A stretch of DNA of 64,000 nucleotides, from positions 2,170,001 to 2,234,000 of the forward strand of contig NZ_CP108464.1 of the NCBI RefSeq assembly GCF_036226405.1, in the 5' to 3' direction. A program made the position numbers and the translations under genes. Of the stretch, positions 38,801-50,274 are shown piece after piece. How positions within the stretch are numbered: position 1 is the stretch's first letter; every line of letters starts with the position of its first letter. Below the pieces are notes generated by a model. That model saw only the letters and a list, made by a program, of their open reading frames with translations. It did no database searches and was not told the origin of the DNA. Source of the stretch: Streptomyces sp. NBC_01260 (GTDB taxonomy: Bacteria > Actinomycetota > Actinomycetes > Streptomycetales > Streptomycetaceae).

Positions 38801-38837
38801 GGATCGTCCTCGTCGTCATGCCCTGGGAGCCATATCA

Positions 38838-39953
38838 ATGAGCACCGCCCCGCGCCTCACAGCCCTCGATGCCCTGCACCGTTCGCTGGGCGCCACGATG
38901 ACCGACTTCGCGGGCTGGGACATGCCCCTGCGGTACGCCAGTGAGCGCGACGAGCACGTCGCCGTGCGCACGAGGGCCGGCCTCTTCGACCTCTCCCACA
39001 TGGGCGAGATCACCGTCACCGGCCCGGCGGCCGTGGACCTGCTGAACTTCGCGCTGGTCGGCAACATCGGCACCGTCTCCGTGGGCCGGGCCCGCTACAC
39101 GATGATCTGCGCCGAGGACGGCGGCATCCTGGACGACCTGATCGTGTACCGGCTGGCGGACACCGAGTACATGGTGGTCGCCAACGCGGGCAACGCCCAG
39201 ATCGTGCTGGACGCGCTGACCGCCCGCGCCGAGGGCTTCGACGCCGAGGTCCGCGACGACCGCGACGCGTACGCGCTGCTGGCCGTCCAGGGCCCCGAGT
39301 CCCCCGCCATCCTGGCCGCCGTCACCGACGCCGACCTGGACGGGCTGAAGTACTACGCCGGGCTGCCCGGCACCGTCGCCGGGGTCCCCGCGCTGATCGC
39401 CCGTACCGGCTACACCGGCGAGGACGGCTTCGAGCTGTTCGTCGCCCCCGGGCACGCCGAGCAGCTGTGGCGGGCGCTGACCGAGGCGGGCGCCTCCCGC
39501 GGCCTGATCCCCTGCGGGCTCTCCTGCCGCGACACGCTGCGCCTGGAGGCGGGCATGCCGCTGTACGGGCACGAGCTGACCACCGGGCTGACCCCGTTCG
39601 ACGCCGGGCTCGGCCGGGTCGTGAAGTTCGAGAAGGAGGGGGACTTCGTCGGCCGCAAGGCGCTGGAGGCCGCCGCCGAGCGCGCCGAGACCGCCCCGCC
39701 CCGCAAGCTCGTCGGCCTGGTCGCCGAGGGCCGCCGGGTGCCGCGGGCGGGCTTCCCCGTCACCGCCGCCGGCCAGGTCGTCGGCGAGGTCACCTCGGGC
39801 GCCCCGTCGCCCACCCTCGGCAAGCCGATCGCCATGGCGTACGTCGACGCCGCGCACGCCACGCCCGGCACCGAGGGCGTCGCGGTGGACATCCGGGGCA
39901 GCCACGAGCCGTACGAGGTCGTGGCGCTGCCGTTCTACAAGCGCGAGAAGTAG
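38838..39953 (+). CDS. gcvT: Glycine cleavage system aminomethyltransferase (T protein)
   Basis: 371 residues from ATG 38838, with GGGAG 7-11 bases upstream. GcvT signatures are DFAGWDMPLRYASERDEHVA, FDLSHMGEITVTG, RTGYTGEDGFELF and CRDTLRLEAGMPLYGHEL, plus the C-terminal GVRPFK-like VALPFYKREK. It transfers the methylene group from the aminomethyl-lipoyl arm of GcvH to tetrahydrofolate, releasing ammonia. First gene of the riboswitch-controlled unit; gcvP is not in this window. Confidence 0.98.
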   Translation: MSTAPRLTALDALHRSLGATMTDFAGWDMPLRYASERDEHVAVRTRAGLFDLSHMGEITVTGPAAVDLLNFALVGNIGTVSVGRARYTMICAEDGGILDDLIVYRLADTEYMVVANAGNAQIVLDALTARAEGFDAEVRDDRDAYALLAVQGPESPAILAAVTDADLDGLKYYAGLPGTVAGVPALIARTGYTGEDGFELFVAPGHAEQLWRALTEAGASRGLIPCGLSCRDTLRLEAGMPLYGHELTTGLTPFDAGLGRVVKFEKEGDFVGRKALEAAAERAETAPPRKLVGLVAEGRRVPRAGFPVTAAGQVVGEVTSGAPSPTLGKPIAMAYVDAAHATPGTEGVAVDIRGSHEPYEVVALPFYKREK

Positions 39954-40054
39954 GCCGTGGGCGCGGCAGCGCTCCGCGCACGTGACGCAGTCCTGTCTCA
40001 CACCGTAAGACCATCGTTCATCAGCACTCCCCCGCGTACAGGAGAATTCAGGTC

Positions 40055-40432
40055 ATGAGCAACCCCCAGCAGCTGCGGTACAGCAAGGAGCACGAGTGGC
40101 TGTCGGCCGTCGAGGACGGTGTGGCCACGATCGGCATCACGGAGTACGCGGCCAACGCGCTCGGTGACGTCGTCTACGCCCAGCTTCCCGAGGTCGGCGA
40201 CACGGTGACCGCGGGCGAGACCTGCGGTGAGCTGGAGTCGACCAAGTCCGTCAGCGACCTGTACTCGCCGGTGACCGGTGAGATCACGGCCGCGAACCAG
40301 GACGTCGTGGACGACCCCTCGCTGGTGAACTCCGCACCGTTCGAAGGCGGCTGGCTGTTCAAGGTACGTGTCGCGGAGGAGCCGGCCGATCTGCTCTCCG
40401 CCGACGAGTACACCGCGTTCTCCGGCAACTGA
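40055..40432 (+). CDS. gcvH: Glycine cleavage system H protein
   Basis: 125 residues from ATG 40055, preceded by AGGAGAA. The lipoyl lysine is in [18 protein letters not shown] (about residue 63 in TKS). YSKEHEWLS opens the protein and WLFKVRV closes the lipoyl domain. GcvH carries the aminomethyl group between the P, T and L proteins. It lies 101 bases after gcvT and 19 bases before glyA. Confidence 0.98.
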   Translation: MSNPQQLRYSKEHEWLSAVEDGVATIGITEYAANALGDVVYAQLPEVGDTVTAGETCGELESTKSVSDLYSPVTGEITAANQDVVDDPSLVNSAPFEGGWLFKVRVAEEPADLLSADEYTAFSGN

Positions 40433-40451
40433 GACCCCAAGGGACCACCTG

Positions 40452-41708
40452 ATGTCGCTTCTCAACTCCTCCCTCCACGAGCTGGACCCGGACGTCGCCG
40501 CCGCGGTCGACGCCGAGCTCCACCGTCAGCAGTCCACCCTCGAAATGATCGCCTCGGAGAACTTCGCTCCGGTCGCGGTCATGGAGGCCCAGGGCTCCGT
40601 CCTGACCAACAAGTACGCCGAGGGCTACCCCGGCCGCCGCTACTACGGCGGCTGCGAGCACGTCGATGTGATCGAGCAGATCGCCATCGACCGCGTCAAG
40701 GCGCTCTTCGGAGCCGAGGCCGCGAACGTGCAGCCGCACTCCGGCGCGCAGGCCAACGCCGCCGCGATGTTCGCGCTGCTGAAGCCGGGCGACACGATCA
40801 TGGGCCTGAACCTGGCCCACGGCGGTCACCTGACCCACGGCATGAAGATCAACTTCTCCGGCAAGCTCTACAACGTGGTCCCGTACCACGTGGACGAGAC
40901 CGGCGTCGTGGACATGGCCGAGGTCGAGCGCCTCGCCAAGGAGTCCAAGCCGAAGATGATCGTGGCCGGCTGGTCCGCCTACCCCCGTCAGCTGGACTTC
41001 GCCGCCTTCCGCCGGATCGCGGACGAGGTCGGCGCGTACCTGATGGTCGACATGGCGCACTTCGCCGGTCTGGTCGCCGCGGGTCTGCACCCGAGCCCGG
41101 TGCCGCACGCCCATGTCGTCACGACCACCACGCACAAGACCCTCGGCGGTCCGCGCGGTGGCGTCATCCTGTCGACGCAGGAGCTCGCCAAGAAGATCAA
41201 CTCGGCGGTCTTCCCCGGTCAGCAGGGCGGCCCGCTGGAGCACGTGATCGCGGCCAAGGCGGTCTCCTTCAAGGTCGCGGCGACCGAGGAGTTCAAGGAG
41301 CGCCAGCAGCGCACCCTGGACGGCGCCCGCATCCTCGCCGAGCGTCTGGTGCAGCCGGACGTCACCGAGGTCGGCGTCTCCGTCCTGTCCGGCGGCACGG
41401 ACGTGCACCTGGTCCTGGTGGACCTGCGCAACTCCGAGCTGGACGGCCAGCAGGCCGAGGACCGCCTCCACGAGCTGGGCATCACGGTCAACCGGAACGC
41501 CATCCCGAACGACCCGCGGCCGCCGATGGTCACCTCGGGTCTGCGGATCGGCACCCCGGCCCTGGCGACCCGCGGTTTCGGGACGGAGGACTTCACCGAG
41601 GTCGCGGAGATCATCGCGTCCGCCCTCAAGCCGTCCTACGACGCGGACGACCTGAAGGCCCGCGTCGTCGCGCTCGCCGAGAAGTTCCCGCTGTACCCCG
41701 GTCTGTAG
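40452..41708 (+). CDS. glyA: Serine hydroxymethyltransferase
   Basis: 418 residues from ATG 40452. [33 protein letters not shown] and the PLP-binding lysine in [16 protein letters not shown] are diagnostic. It interconverts serine and glycine with tetrahydrofolate in the cytoplasm. The gene follows gcvH by 19 bases, so glycine entering cleavage and serine made from the resulting one-carbon unit are coordinately expressed. A 17-bp terminator follows. Confidence 0.98.
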   Translation: MSLLNSSLHELDPDVAAAVDAELHRQQSTLEMIASENFAPVAVMEAQGSVLTNKYAEGYPGRRYYGGCEHVDVIEQIAIDRVKALFGAEAANVQPHSGAQANAAAMFALLKPGDTIMGLNLAHGGHLTHGMKINFSGKLYNVVPYHVDETGVVDMAEVERLAKESKPKMIVAGWSAYPRQLDFAAFRRIADEVGAYLMVDMAHFAGLVAAGLHPSPVPHAHVVTTTTHKTLGGPRGGVILSTQELAKKINSAVFPGQQGGPLEHVIAAKAVSFKVAATEEFKERQQRTLDGARILAERLVQPDVTEVGVSVLSGGTDVHLVLVDLRNSELDGQQAEDRLHELGITVNRNAIPNDPRPPMVTSGLRIGTPALATRGFGTEDFTEVAEIIASALKPSYDADDLKARVVALAEKFPLYPGL

Positions 41709-41737
41709 TCCGGACCTGCGTAAGTGCACGTTGGGGA

Positions 41738-41775
41738 GGGGCACCGCGCACACTGTTCAGTGTGCGCGGTGCCCC
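41738..41775 (+). terminator. Terminator after glyA
   Basis: A perfect 17-bp stem (41738-41754 with 41759-41775) and 4-base loop lie 29 bases after the glyA stop. It separates the riboswitch-controlled genes from sdaA, which begins 90 bases downstream. Confidence 0.9.
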
Positions 41776-41864
41776 ATCCCTTGTCCCCGCTCTTCGGGCC
41801 GACCCGGCCCGTACCGCACCACCCGGCAGACAACGGCGTCTACCAGCGCTTTGAGGAGTCACCC

Positions 41865-43247
41865 GTGGCCATCTCGGTCTTCGACCTGTTCTCGATCGGC
41901 ATCGGCCCGTCCAGCTCCCATACGGTCGGCCCGATGCGCGCGGCCCGTATGTTCGCGCGCCGGCTGAAGAACGAGGGCCTGCTGGCCCACACCGCCTCGA
42001 TACGCGCCGAGCTGTTCGGCTCGCTCGGCGCCACCGGCCACGGCCACGGCACCCCCAAGGCCGTCCTGCTCGGCCTGGAGGGCGAGTCCCCCCGTACCGT
42101 CGACGTGGAAACGGCCGACGACCGGGTCGCCGAGATCCGCTCGACCGGCCGGCTCAACCTCCTCGGGATGCACGAGATCGCCTTCGACGCCGACGAGCAG
42201 CTGATCCTGCACCGCCGCAAGGCCCTGCCGTACCACGCCAACGGCATGACGGTCTTCGCATTCGACCGCGACGGCGCCCCGCTCCTGGAGAAGACGTACT
42301 ACTCGGTCGGCGGCGGCTTCGTGGTCGACGAGGACGCGGTGGGCGAGGACCGGATCGTCCTCGACGACACCGTGCTGAAGAACCCGTTCCGCACCGGCGA
42401 CGAACTGCTGCGGCTCGCCCGCGACACCGGTCTGTCGATCTCCTCCCTCATGCTGGAGAACGAGCGGGCCTGGCGCACCGAGGACGAGATCCGCTCCGGT
42501 CTGCTGGACATCTGGCGCTCCATGCAGGCGTGTGTGTCCCGCGGCATGTCCCGCGAGGGCATCCTGCCCGGTGGCCTCAAGGTCCGCCGCCGCGCCGCGA
42601 ACACCGCCCGCCAGCTGCGCGCCGAGGGCGACCCGCAGACCCACGCGATGGAGTGGATCACGCTCTACGCGATGGCGGTCAACGAGGAGAACGCCGCGGG
42701 CGGCCGCGTCGTCACCGCCCCGACCAACGGCGCCGCGGGCATCATCCCGGCGGTGCTGCACTACTACGTGAACTTCGCGGCCGGCGGCGCCACCGAGGCG
42801 GAGAAGGACGACAGCATCGTCCGCTTCCTCCTGGCCGCCGGAGCCATCGGCATGCTCTTCAAGGAGAACGCCTCCATCTCCGGCGCCGAGGTCGGCTGCC
42901 AGGGCGAGGTGGGCTCCGCCTGCTCCATGGCCGCGGGCGCGCTCGCCGAGGTCCTGGGCGGTACCCCGGAGCAGGTCGAGAACGCCGCCGAGATCGGCAT
43001 GGAGCACAACCTGGGCCTGACCTGCGACCCGGTCGGCGGCCTCGTCCAGATCCCGTGCATCGAGCGCAACGGCATGGCGGCGGTCAAGGCCGTCACGGCC
43101 GCGAAGATGGCGCTGCGCGGAGACGGCAGCCACAAGGTCTCCCTCGACAAGGTCATCAAGACCATGAAGGAGACGGGGGCCGACATGAGCGTCAAGTACA
43201 AGGAGACGGCGCGCGGCGGGCTCGCGGTGAACATCATCGAGTGCTAG
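41865..43247 (+). CDS. sdaA: L-serine ammonia-lyase (serine dehydratase), single-chain iron-sulfur type
   Basis: 460 residues from GTG 41865, which has GAGGAG 7 bases upstream. The beta domain ([20 protein letters not shown]) and alpha domain ([19 protein letters not shown]) are fused. Fe-S ligand cysteines appear in [16 protein letters not shown] and [19 protein letters not shown]. It deaminates L-serine to pyruvate. Being next to glyA it drains the serine formed from glycine. The stop codon TAG lies inside the CTAG target site of the IS element that follows, so the coding sequence is intact. Confidence 0.97.
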   Translation: MAISVFDLFSIGIGPSSSHTVGPMRAARMFARRLKNEGLLAHTASIRAELFGSLGATGHGHGTPKAVLLGLEGESPRTVDVETADDRVAEIRSTGRLNLLGMHEIAFDADEQLILHRRKALPYHANGMTVFAFDRDGAPLLEKTYYSVGGGFVVDEDAVGEDRIVLDDTVLKNPFRTGDELLRLARDTGLSISSLMLENERAWRTEDEIRSGLLDIWRSMQACVSRGMSREGILPGGLKVRRRAANTARQLRAEGDPQTHAMEWITLYAMAVNEENAAGGRVVTAPTNGAAGIIPAVLHYYVNFAAGGATEAEKDDSIVRFLLAAGAIGMLFKENASISGAEVGCQGEVGSACSMAAGALAEVLGGTPEQVENAAEIGMEHNLGLTCDPVGGLVQIPCIERNGMAAVKAVTAAKMALRGDGSHKVSLDKVIKTMKETGADMSVKYKETARGGLAVNIIEC

Positions 43248-44248
43248 GTCCTGTTTCTCGGATCATGTACGGAGCCAGATCATGAGTGCTGCGAGTGTGA
43301 CGGTGCCGAGGTAGATGTAGGCGCGTTTCTCGTAGCGGGTCGCGACGGCGCGGAAGCCTTTGAGGCGGTTGATGGTGCGTTCGACGGTGTTGCGCTTCTT
43401 GTAGAGCTCGCTGTCGAAACCGGTAGGCCGACCGCCGCGTGAACCTCGGTTCTTGCGGTGTCTCTGCTGGTCGAGACGTTCGGGGATGGTGTGCCGGATT
43501 CCGCGTCGTCGCAGGTAGCGGCGGTTCTTCCGGGACGTGTAGGCCTTGTCCGCCAAGACATGGTCGGGCCGGGTGCGTGGCCGGCCGACTCCGGCTCGCG
43601 GCACCAGAACCTGTTCCAGCACCCGCTCGAGCTGGGGTCCGTCTCCGTAGTGTCCGGGTGTCAGGACGAAGGCGAGGGGCCGGCATCGTCCCTCGGCAAC
43701 GAGGTGGATCTTGGTGGTGAATCCTCCGCGGGAACGTCCCAGACATTCGCCGACCTGACCACCTCCTCCAGGCGGATGGTCAGTCTCCGCAGTACCGGAT
43801 CGACCTGGTTCGTCCCCCACTTGGCCCCCTTTGAGGGACGGCGGCCGGGGGCGCTTTCCTCGCACCGGCGGCGTGCTGGTGGGCTCGCACGGCTGTCGAG
43901 TCCACCGACACGTCCCAGTCGATGCCGCCCTCGGCGTCCTCGGCTACCTGGATGCGAGACAGCAGCATCTGCCAGGTTCCATCGGCTGACCAGCGACGAT
44001 GTCGTTTATAGACCGTCTCCCATGGCCCGAATCGCTCCGGCAGATCCCGCCACTGCACGCCGGTCCGCACCCGGTAGAGAACCCCGTTGATCACCCGGCG
44101 GTGATCGCTCCACCGACCTCCACGCGTACCACCAGGAGGTAGGAACGACTCCAGCCGATCCCACTCCGCATTCGTCAGATCCCCACGGCCCATGAACCCA
44201 GCCTGGCCCCAACACCCCTCGCAGGTCAGGAGATCCGAGAAACAGGAC
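43248..44248 (-). mobile_element. IS5-family insertion sequence (about 1.0 kb)
   Basis: The element has 17-bp perfect terminal inverted repeats (GTCCTGTTTCTCGGATC at 43248-43264, inverse at 44232-44248). CTAG occurs directly at both outer edges (43244-43247 and 44249-44252), a 4-bp target duplication typical of the IS5 group. It carries one transposase in two overlapping frames on the minus strand. The left copy of CTAG includes the sdaA stop codon, so insertion did not alter SdaA. Confidence 0.92.
43263..44193 (-). CDS. IS5-family transposase in two frames
   Basis: The upstream frame (44193-43780, 137 residues) starts MGRGDLTNAEWDRLESFLPP and carries the first catalytic Asp in WDVSVDSTAVRAHQHAAGA. 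The downstream frame (to 43263) holds the second Asp in HVLADKAYTSRKNRRYLRR and the Glu in RNTVERTINRLKGF. The downstream frame is +1 relative to the first; they overlap at 43780-43865, rich in CCCCC and GGGGG runs where ribosomes could slip. It encodes a DDE transposase if frameshifting occurs; a disabling indel is the alternative. Confidence 0.85.
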
Positions 44249-44252
44249 CTAG

Positions 44253-44570
44253 GGGTGACCGGAGTCCGGGCCGCTCATTCAACACCGGCGAGGATCCCAA
44301 GCAGTGGCTTGCGGCGGGACCCCAGGCGTTGCCCTGCACCGGGTGGGCCACCCGTCATGCGGTGAGTACGGCGGGAACCCCTGCCGGGCCGCGACGGCCG
44401 CATCACGGCCGGGGTTTGCCGAAGCGGCAACAGAGCTCGCGGCGGGCCCGGTACCCGTCGCATGATCGTCGTCCGGGCCGTCGGGCCGCTCCCGGGCGGC
44501 GCGGGTCCGTGAGCGCGGTCGGCGGACACGCCCGATCGTGACCGACGCAGACCGAGACCGCGGAGGATTC
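44253..44570. other. Gene-free stretch right of the IS element
   Basis: These 318 bases contain short GC-rich frames without ribosome sites or family motifs. Nothing beyond the IS boundary at the left and the GGAGG ribosome site of the next gene at 44563-44567 could be supported. The promoter of the epoxide hydrolase-like gene should lie here. Confidence 0.4.
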
Positions 44571-45557
44571 ATGTCGCAGCAGCCCGCCCCGTCCCCGGAG
44601 CCCACGCACCGCACCGTCCCCTCTCCGGCCGGCCGTATCCACCTGGTGGAGCAGGGCACCGGCCCCCTGGTGCTGCTGCTGCACGGATTCCCGGAGTCCT
44701 GGTACTCCTGGCGCCACCAGCTGCCCGTGCTGGCCGCCGCCGGATACCGGGCGGTCGCCATCGATGTCCGGGGATACGGACGGTCCTCCCGGCCCGGGGA
44801 CGTCGCGGCGTACCGGATGCGCGAACTGGTCGAGGACAACGCCGCCGTGGTGCACGCGCTCGGCGAGCGCAGTGCGGTGGTCATCGGCCATGACTGGGGT
44901 GCGGCGATCGCGGCGAACTCCGCGCTGATCAGGCCCGATGTCTTCCGCGCGGTGGGGCTGCTGAGCGTTCCGTACGCCCCGCGCGGCGGTCCGCGTCCCA
45001 GCGAGGTCTTCGCGGGGATGGGCGGCGGCGAGGAGTTCTACGTCTCGCGTTTCCAGGAGCCCGGCCGGGCGGAGGCCGAGATCGAGCCGGATGTCCGCGG
45101 CTGGCTCGCGGGCTTCTACGCGGCGTTCTCCGCCGACACCATGCCCGCGCCCGACGCCCCGGACCCGCACTTCGCCGGGCCCGGCGGGACGCTGCGCGAG
45201 CGATTCCCCGACCGACGGCCCGGCTGGCTCGGTGAGGCCGAACTCGACTTCTACGCGGGCGAGTTCGAGCGGACCGGGATGAGCGGGGCGCTCAACCGCT
45301 ACCGGAACATGGACCGGGACTGGGAGGATCTCGCGGACTTCGACGGCGCACCCGTCACTCAGCCGTCCCTCTTCCTCGGCGGGTCCCTGGACGCCTCCAC
45401 CACCTGGCTGGCCGATGCCGTCGCGGCGTATCCCACGACGCTGCCCGGCCTGGTCTCCTCACACATCCTGGACGGCTGCGGCCACTGGATCCAGCAGGAG
45501 CGCCCCGAGGAGGTCAACTCGATCCTGACGGACTGGCTCGCCTCGCTGCCCGTCTGA
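44571..45557 (+). CDS. Epoxide hydrolase-like alpha/beta hydrolase
   Basis: 328 residues from ATG 44571, with GGAGG 5 bases upstream; the frame extends to 44538. HGFPESWYSWRHQLPVL gives the oxyanion loop. The nucleophile elbow VIGHDWGAAIAA has Asp, as in epoxide hydrolases and haloalkane dehalogenases. The acid and catalytic His appear in GGSLDASTTWLAD region and ILDGCGHWIQQERPEE. Tyr residues in the cap domain (FYAGEFERTG) fit ring-opening. It lies beside a terpene synthase but with a separate transcript likely, so a role in terpene tailoring is only a guess. Confidence 0.88.
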   Translation: MSQQPAPSPEPTHRTVPSPAGRIHLVEQGTGPLVLLLHGFPESWYSWRHQLPVLAAAGYRAVAIDVRGYGRSSRPGDVAAYRMRELVEDNAAVVHALGERSAVVIGHDWGAAIAANSALIRPDVFRAVGLLSVPYAPRGGPRPSEVFAGMGGGEEFYVSRFQEPGRAEAEIEPDVRGWLAGFYAAFSADTMPAPDAPDPHFAGPGGTLRERFPDRRPGWLGEAELDFYAGEFERTGMSGALNRYRNMDRDWEDLADFDGAPVTQPSLFLGGSLDASTTWLADAVAAYPTTLPGLVSSHILDGCGHWIQQERPEEVNSILTDWLASLPV

Positions 45558-47193
<1,636 letters not shown>

Positions 47194-47215
47194 CGGGACG
47201 CCCGGCGCGGTGCCC

Positions 47216-47248
47216 GGCAGGGTCCGGCGCACCCCGCCGGGCCCTGCC
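47216..47248 (+). terminator. Terminator after the terpene synthase
   Basis: A 14-bp stem (47216-47229 with 47235-47248, one T-G wobble) with a 5-base loop lies 23 bases past the terpene synthase stop. Confidence 0.8.
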
Positions 47249-47555
47249 GCGGCGGCGCACGGCACCGGAACGCGGGCACCCGGCAGCGTTTTCCGGACAT
47301 TCGTCGCCCCGATGGCTGAACCGGCAACGACCCGCCCGCCCGCGGCCGGAAACGCCCGCTTCCCGAAGCAGCCGCTCCCCGGTGCGGCCGTCCCAGGACC
47401 GTACGAGCGCCGCGCCATGACCGGACGAGGGCCGCCGCCCTCACGAATGGTCGGCCGCCCCCTGCCGTGATGTGCTGATACGCACGCCCGATGGCAGGCG
47501 GCAGCCCGATGACCCGAACTCGCCGGCCGTACCGCAGAAGGGCTGGAGGCATCTC
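47249..47555. other. Gene-free stretch before the carboxylesterase
   Basis: About 307 bases with no supported gene or structure except a GGAGG ribosome site at 47544-47548 serving the next gene. Short frames here have no ribosome sites. Confidence 0.4.
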
Positions 47556-49055
47556 ATGACAGCCGTACCTCCTCCGATATCCGCATCCGGCGCGGACCGG
47601 GCCGTTCCGCGCGCCGAGACGGCCCACGGCACCGTCCGCGGCACACTCGAACCGGGCGTCGCCGTCTTCCGCGGCATCCCCTACGCGGCCGCGCCGGTGG
47701 GCGCCCACCGGTTCCGGGCCCCGGCGCCACCGGAGCCCTGGGAGGGCGTACGGGAGGCGGTGGCCTTTGGTCCGACCGCGCCGAAGCGGCCGTACGCCCC
47801 GCCGCTGGACCGGCTGCTGCCCGATCCCGAGGTGCCCGGCGACGGCTGCCTCAACCTCAATGTGTGGACCCCGTCGCCCGCCCGCACCGGGCTGCCCGTC
47901 CTCGTCTGGATCCACGGCGGCTCACTGCTGCACGGCTCGTCCGCCGTCCCGCTGTACGACGGGGCCGCCTTCGCGCGCGACGGTGTGGTGCTCGTGTCGC
48001 TCAACTACCGGCTCGGCATCGAGGGCTTCGGGGTGTTCCCGGACGCGCCCGCGAACCGGGGGCTGCTCGACCAGCTCGCGGCGCTCGGCTGGGTCCGGGA
48101 CAACATCGCGGCGTTCGGCGGCGATCCGGACCTGGTGACGGTGTGCGGGGAGTCGGCGGGTGCCATCAGTATCGGCGCGCTGCTCGCCGCGCCCCGGGCC
48201 CGGGGTCTGTTCCGGCGCGCGGTGCTGCAGAGCGGGGCCCCGTCCGCGCTCCCCCTGGACAAGGGCCGCCGCACCACCGAGCTGATCGCGAAACGGCTCG
48301 GAGTGGCGGCGACGGCGCGGGACCTGGCCGCCGTGGACCCGGCCGCGCTCCTGGCGGCGCAGACCTCGGTGACGAGCGGCGGCTCCCCGCTGACCGGCGG
48401 GAACTCCTTCCAGATCGTGGTGGACGGCGATCTGCTGCCCCGCGAGCCGGCCGAGGCGCTGCGGGACGGCGCCGCGTCCGGCGTCGATCTGCTGATGGGT
48501 TCCAACACCGAGGAGTACCGGCTCTGGTTCGTGCCCAGCGGGCTCACCGAACGGCTCTCCCGCACGAAACTCCGGCTGGCCCTGATGAAGTTCAAGGTGC
48601 CGGGCGCCACGGCCCGTACCTACCGCGCGAACCGGCCCGGCGCCACCCCCGGCGAACTGCTCGGCGCCCTCGCCACCGACCTGCTGCTGCGCGTACCGCT
48701 GAACCGGCTGGCGGACGCCCGCACCGGCGCGGCCGGCGGCACGCACCTCTACGAGTTCGGCTGGCCGTCCCCCGTCCAGCGGCTCGGCGCCTGCCACGGA
48801 CTGGAGATCGGCTTCGTCTTCGACAACCTGGACCGGCCGGACGCGGTGGCGCTCGCGGGCCGGGACGCCCCGCAGGAGCTGGCCGACGCGATGCACACGG
48901 CGTGGGTGCGGTTCGCCGTCTCCGGTGACCCGGGGTGGCCCGCCTGGGACGTGTCGCGTCCGGTGATGCTCTTCGGCCCCGGCGCCCCCGGGACGGCGCG
49001 CGCCCCGCGCGACGACGAACTGCGCGGCTGGGCGCCCTACCGCGGGCAGCGCTGA
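47556..49055 (+). CDS. Carboxylesterase (type B, para-nitrobenzyl esterase-like)
   Basis: 499 residues from ATG 47556 (GGAGG 7 bases upstream). Type-B signatures are FRGIPYAAAPVGAHRFR, EDCL-like GDGCLNLNVWTP, VLVWIHGGSLLHGS and the nucleophile CGESAGAISIG. The charge-relay Glu is probably in SNTEEYRLWF and His in GACHGLEIGFVF. It hydrolyses carboxylic esters in the cytosol, since no signal peptide is seen. It follows the terpene synthase but a terminator separates them. Confidence 0.92.
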   Translation: MTAVPPPISASGADRAVPRAETAHGTVRGTLEPGVAVFRGIPYAAAPVGAHRFRAPAPPEPWEGVREAVAFGPTAPKRPYAPPLDRLLPDPEVPGDGCLNLNVWTPSPARTGLPVLVWIHGGSLLHGSSAVPLYDGAAFARDGVVLVSLNYRLGIEGFGVFPDAPANRGLLDQLAALGWVRDNIAAFGGDPDLVTVCGESAGAISIGALLAAPRARGLFRRAVLQSGAPSALPLDKGRRTTELIAKRLGVAATARDLAAVDPAALLAAQTSVTSGGSPLTGGNSFQIVVDGDLLPREPAEALRDGAASGVDLLMGSNTEEYRLWFVPSGLTERLSRTKLRLALMKFKVPGATARTYRANRPGATPGELLGALATDLLLRVPLNRLADARTGAAGGTHLYEFGWPSPVQRLGACHGLEIGFVFDNLDRPDAVALAGRDAPQELADAMHTAWVRFAVSGDPGWPAWDVSRPVMLFGPGAPGTARAPRDDELRGWAPYRGQR

Positions 49056-49090
49056 GCGGGCAGCGCCGGACGGGAAGCGCCCGGTGTCGG

Positions 49091-50056
49091 TCAGCGGGTG
49101 CTGAGCCAGTGCGGGTCGGGTACGACGGTCAGGACCGCCGACACCAGGACGACCGCCCCCAGGGCGACCAGCTCGCGGCGTGCCCGGCGCCGGGCGACCG
49201 CGGGGTCCGGGTCCGCCGCCAGCCTCCGGCGCGCTCCCAGCGCCAGCACGCTCACGACGGCCATCAGCACCATCTTGACCAGCAGTGCGCGCCCGTACGC
49301 CGAGGTGAGGACGACATCCGGCGGCAGCCGGCGCAGTGCGCTGAACGTACCGGTCACCGCCAGGGCCACGAACAGCCACCCGGCGAGCCGGGCGTAGCGG
49401 CCCAGCAGGGCGCGGGCGGCCCCGGGCCCGGTCCGCCGCCACAGCCGCATGGTGCGCAGCACCTGGAGCAGCCCGCCGCACCAGAGCGACGCGGCGGTCA
49501 GGTGGACGACGGTGAGCGCGGCGCCCACCGCGGGGCTGTACGCCTCGGGGTGGGCGCGCAACGCCTCCGCGCCGACGACCAGGGCGAGCGGGGCGGCGGC
49601 CAGTGCCGGGCGGCTGCTCGCGGCGCAGCACGCGGCGAGGGCGAAGCCGTTGGCGGTGAGGAGGAGGAGCCCGCCCTCGCGGGTGCCGTAGGTCTCGACG
49701 AGGCCGAGATCGCTTACCCGGGCGAGCCGGAGGATCTGTCCGGCCGCGGCCAGTGCCCCGGCGACCGAGGCCGCCGCGGCCCAGCCGCGCGGTGCGGTTT
49801 CCGGCCGGTCGGGCAGCGAGCGGGCCAGCGCGGTGGCGGCGAGGCCGCCGAGGTGAACGGCGAGCGCGCCGAAGAGGACCGTACGCAGCAGGGTGGCGGT
49901 TCCGGCGGCGGGTATGCGCAGTTCACCGGTGCCGCGGGCGACGGCGGTGGCGCCCAGCAGAGCGGCCGCCACGGCCAGGAGGCAGGCCCCCGCCCTGACG
50001 AGTACGGCCGCCGCGGACCTGCGGCGGGCGGGTGCGGGCACACGTGAGTGGAGCAC
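49091..50056 (-). CDS. CopD family membrane protein
   Basis: 321 residues from GTG 50056, with AGGGGG 7 bases upstream; the open frame continues to 50128. Eight or more membrane segments are present, with LTVVHLTAASLWCGGLLQVL and YARLAGWLFVALAVTGTFSAL, the conserved CopD core. CopD proteins take up copper or handle it with CopC. No CopC domain or copC gene is adjacent here. It is divergent from the STAS gene. Confidence 0.85.
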   Translation of the reverse strand: MLHSRVPAPARRRSAAAVLVRAGACLLAVAAALLGATAVARGTGELRIPAAGTATLLRTVLFGALAVHLGGLAATALARSLPDRPETAPRGWAAAASVAGALAAAGQILRLARVSDLGLVETYGTREGGLLLLTANGFALAACCAASSRPALAAAPLALVVGAEALRAHPEAYSPAVGAALTVVHLTAASLWCGGLLQVLRTMRLWRRTGPGAARALLGRYARLAGWLFVALAVTGTFSALRRLPPDVVLTSAYGRALLVKMVLMAVVSVLALGARRRLAADPDPAVARRRARRELVALGAVVLVSAVLTVVPDPHWLSTR

Positions 50057-50204
50057 CGCCCACCCCCTTTCCTGACCGACAACCACACAAACAACCCCTC
50101 GACGTCCACGGCACCATCGAACATTCACCCGGAAGGACGCATTACGAGAGGCTCGAACGTTTCTGCACCCCCACCCGACGCGAGCCTCGGGTTAGGTTCA
50201 CCGA

Positions 50205-50222
50205 CTGTCACCTCACTGACAG
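50205..50222. promoter_or_regulatory. Inverted repeat in the CopD/STAS divergent region
   Basis: CTGTCA-6 bases-TGACAG lies 53 bases before the STAS start, within the 218-base gap between divergent genes. The half-site equals that upstream of the MMPL gene (8035-8049), but the spacing differs (6 against 3). Confidence 0.3.
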
Positions 50223-50274
50223 CCACCCAGGCCCCGGGTGCCTCCGGGGATTCGGCGCTGCGAGGAGAGGCATC

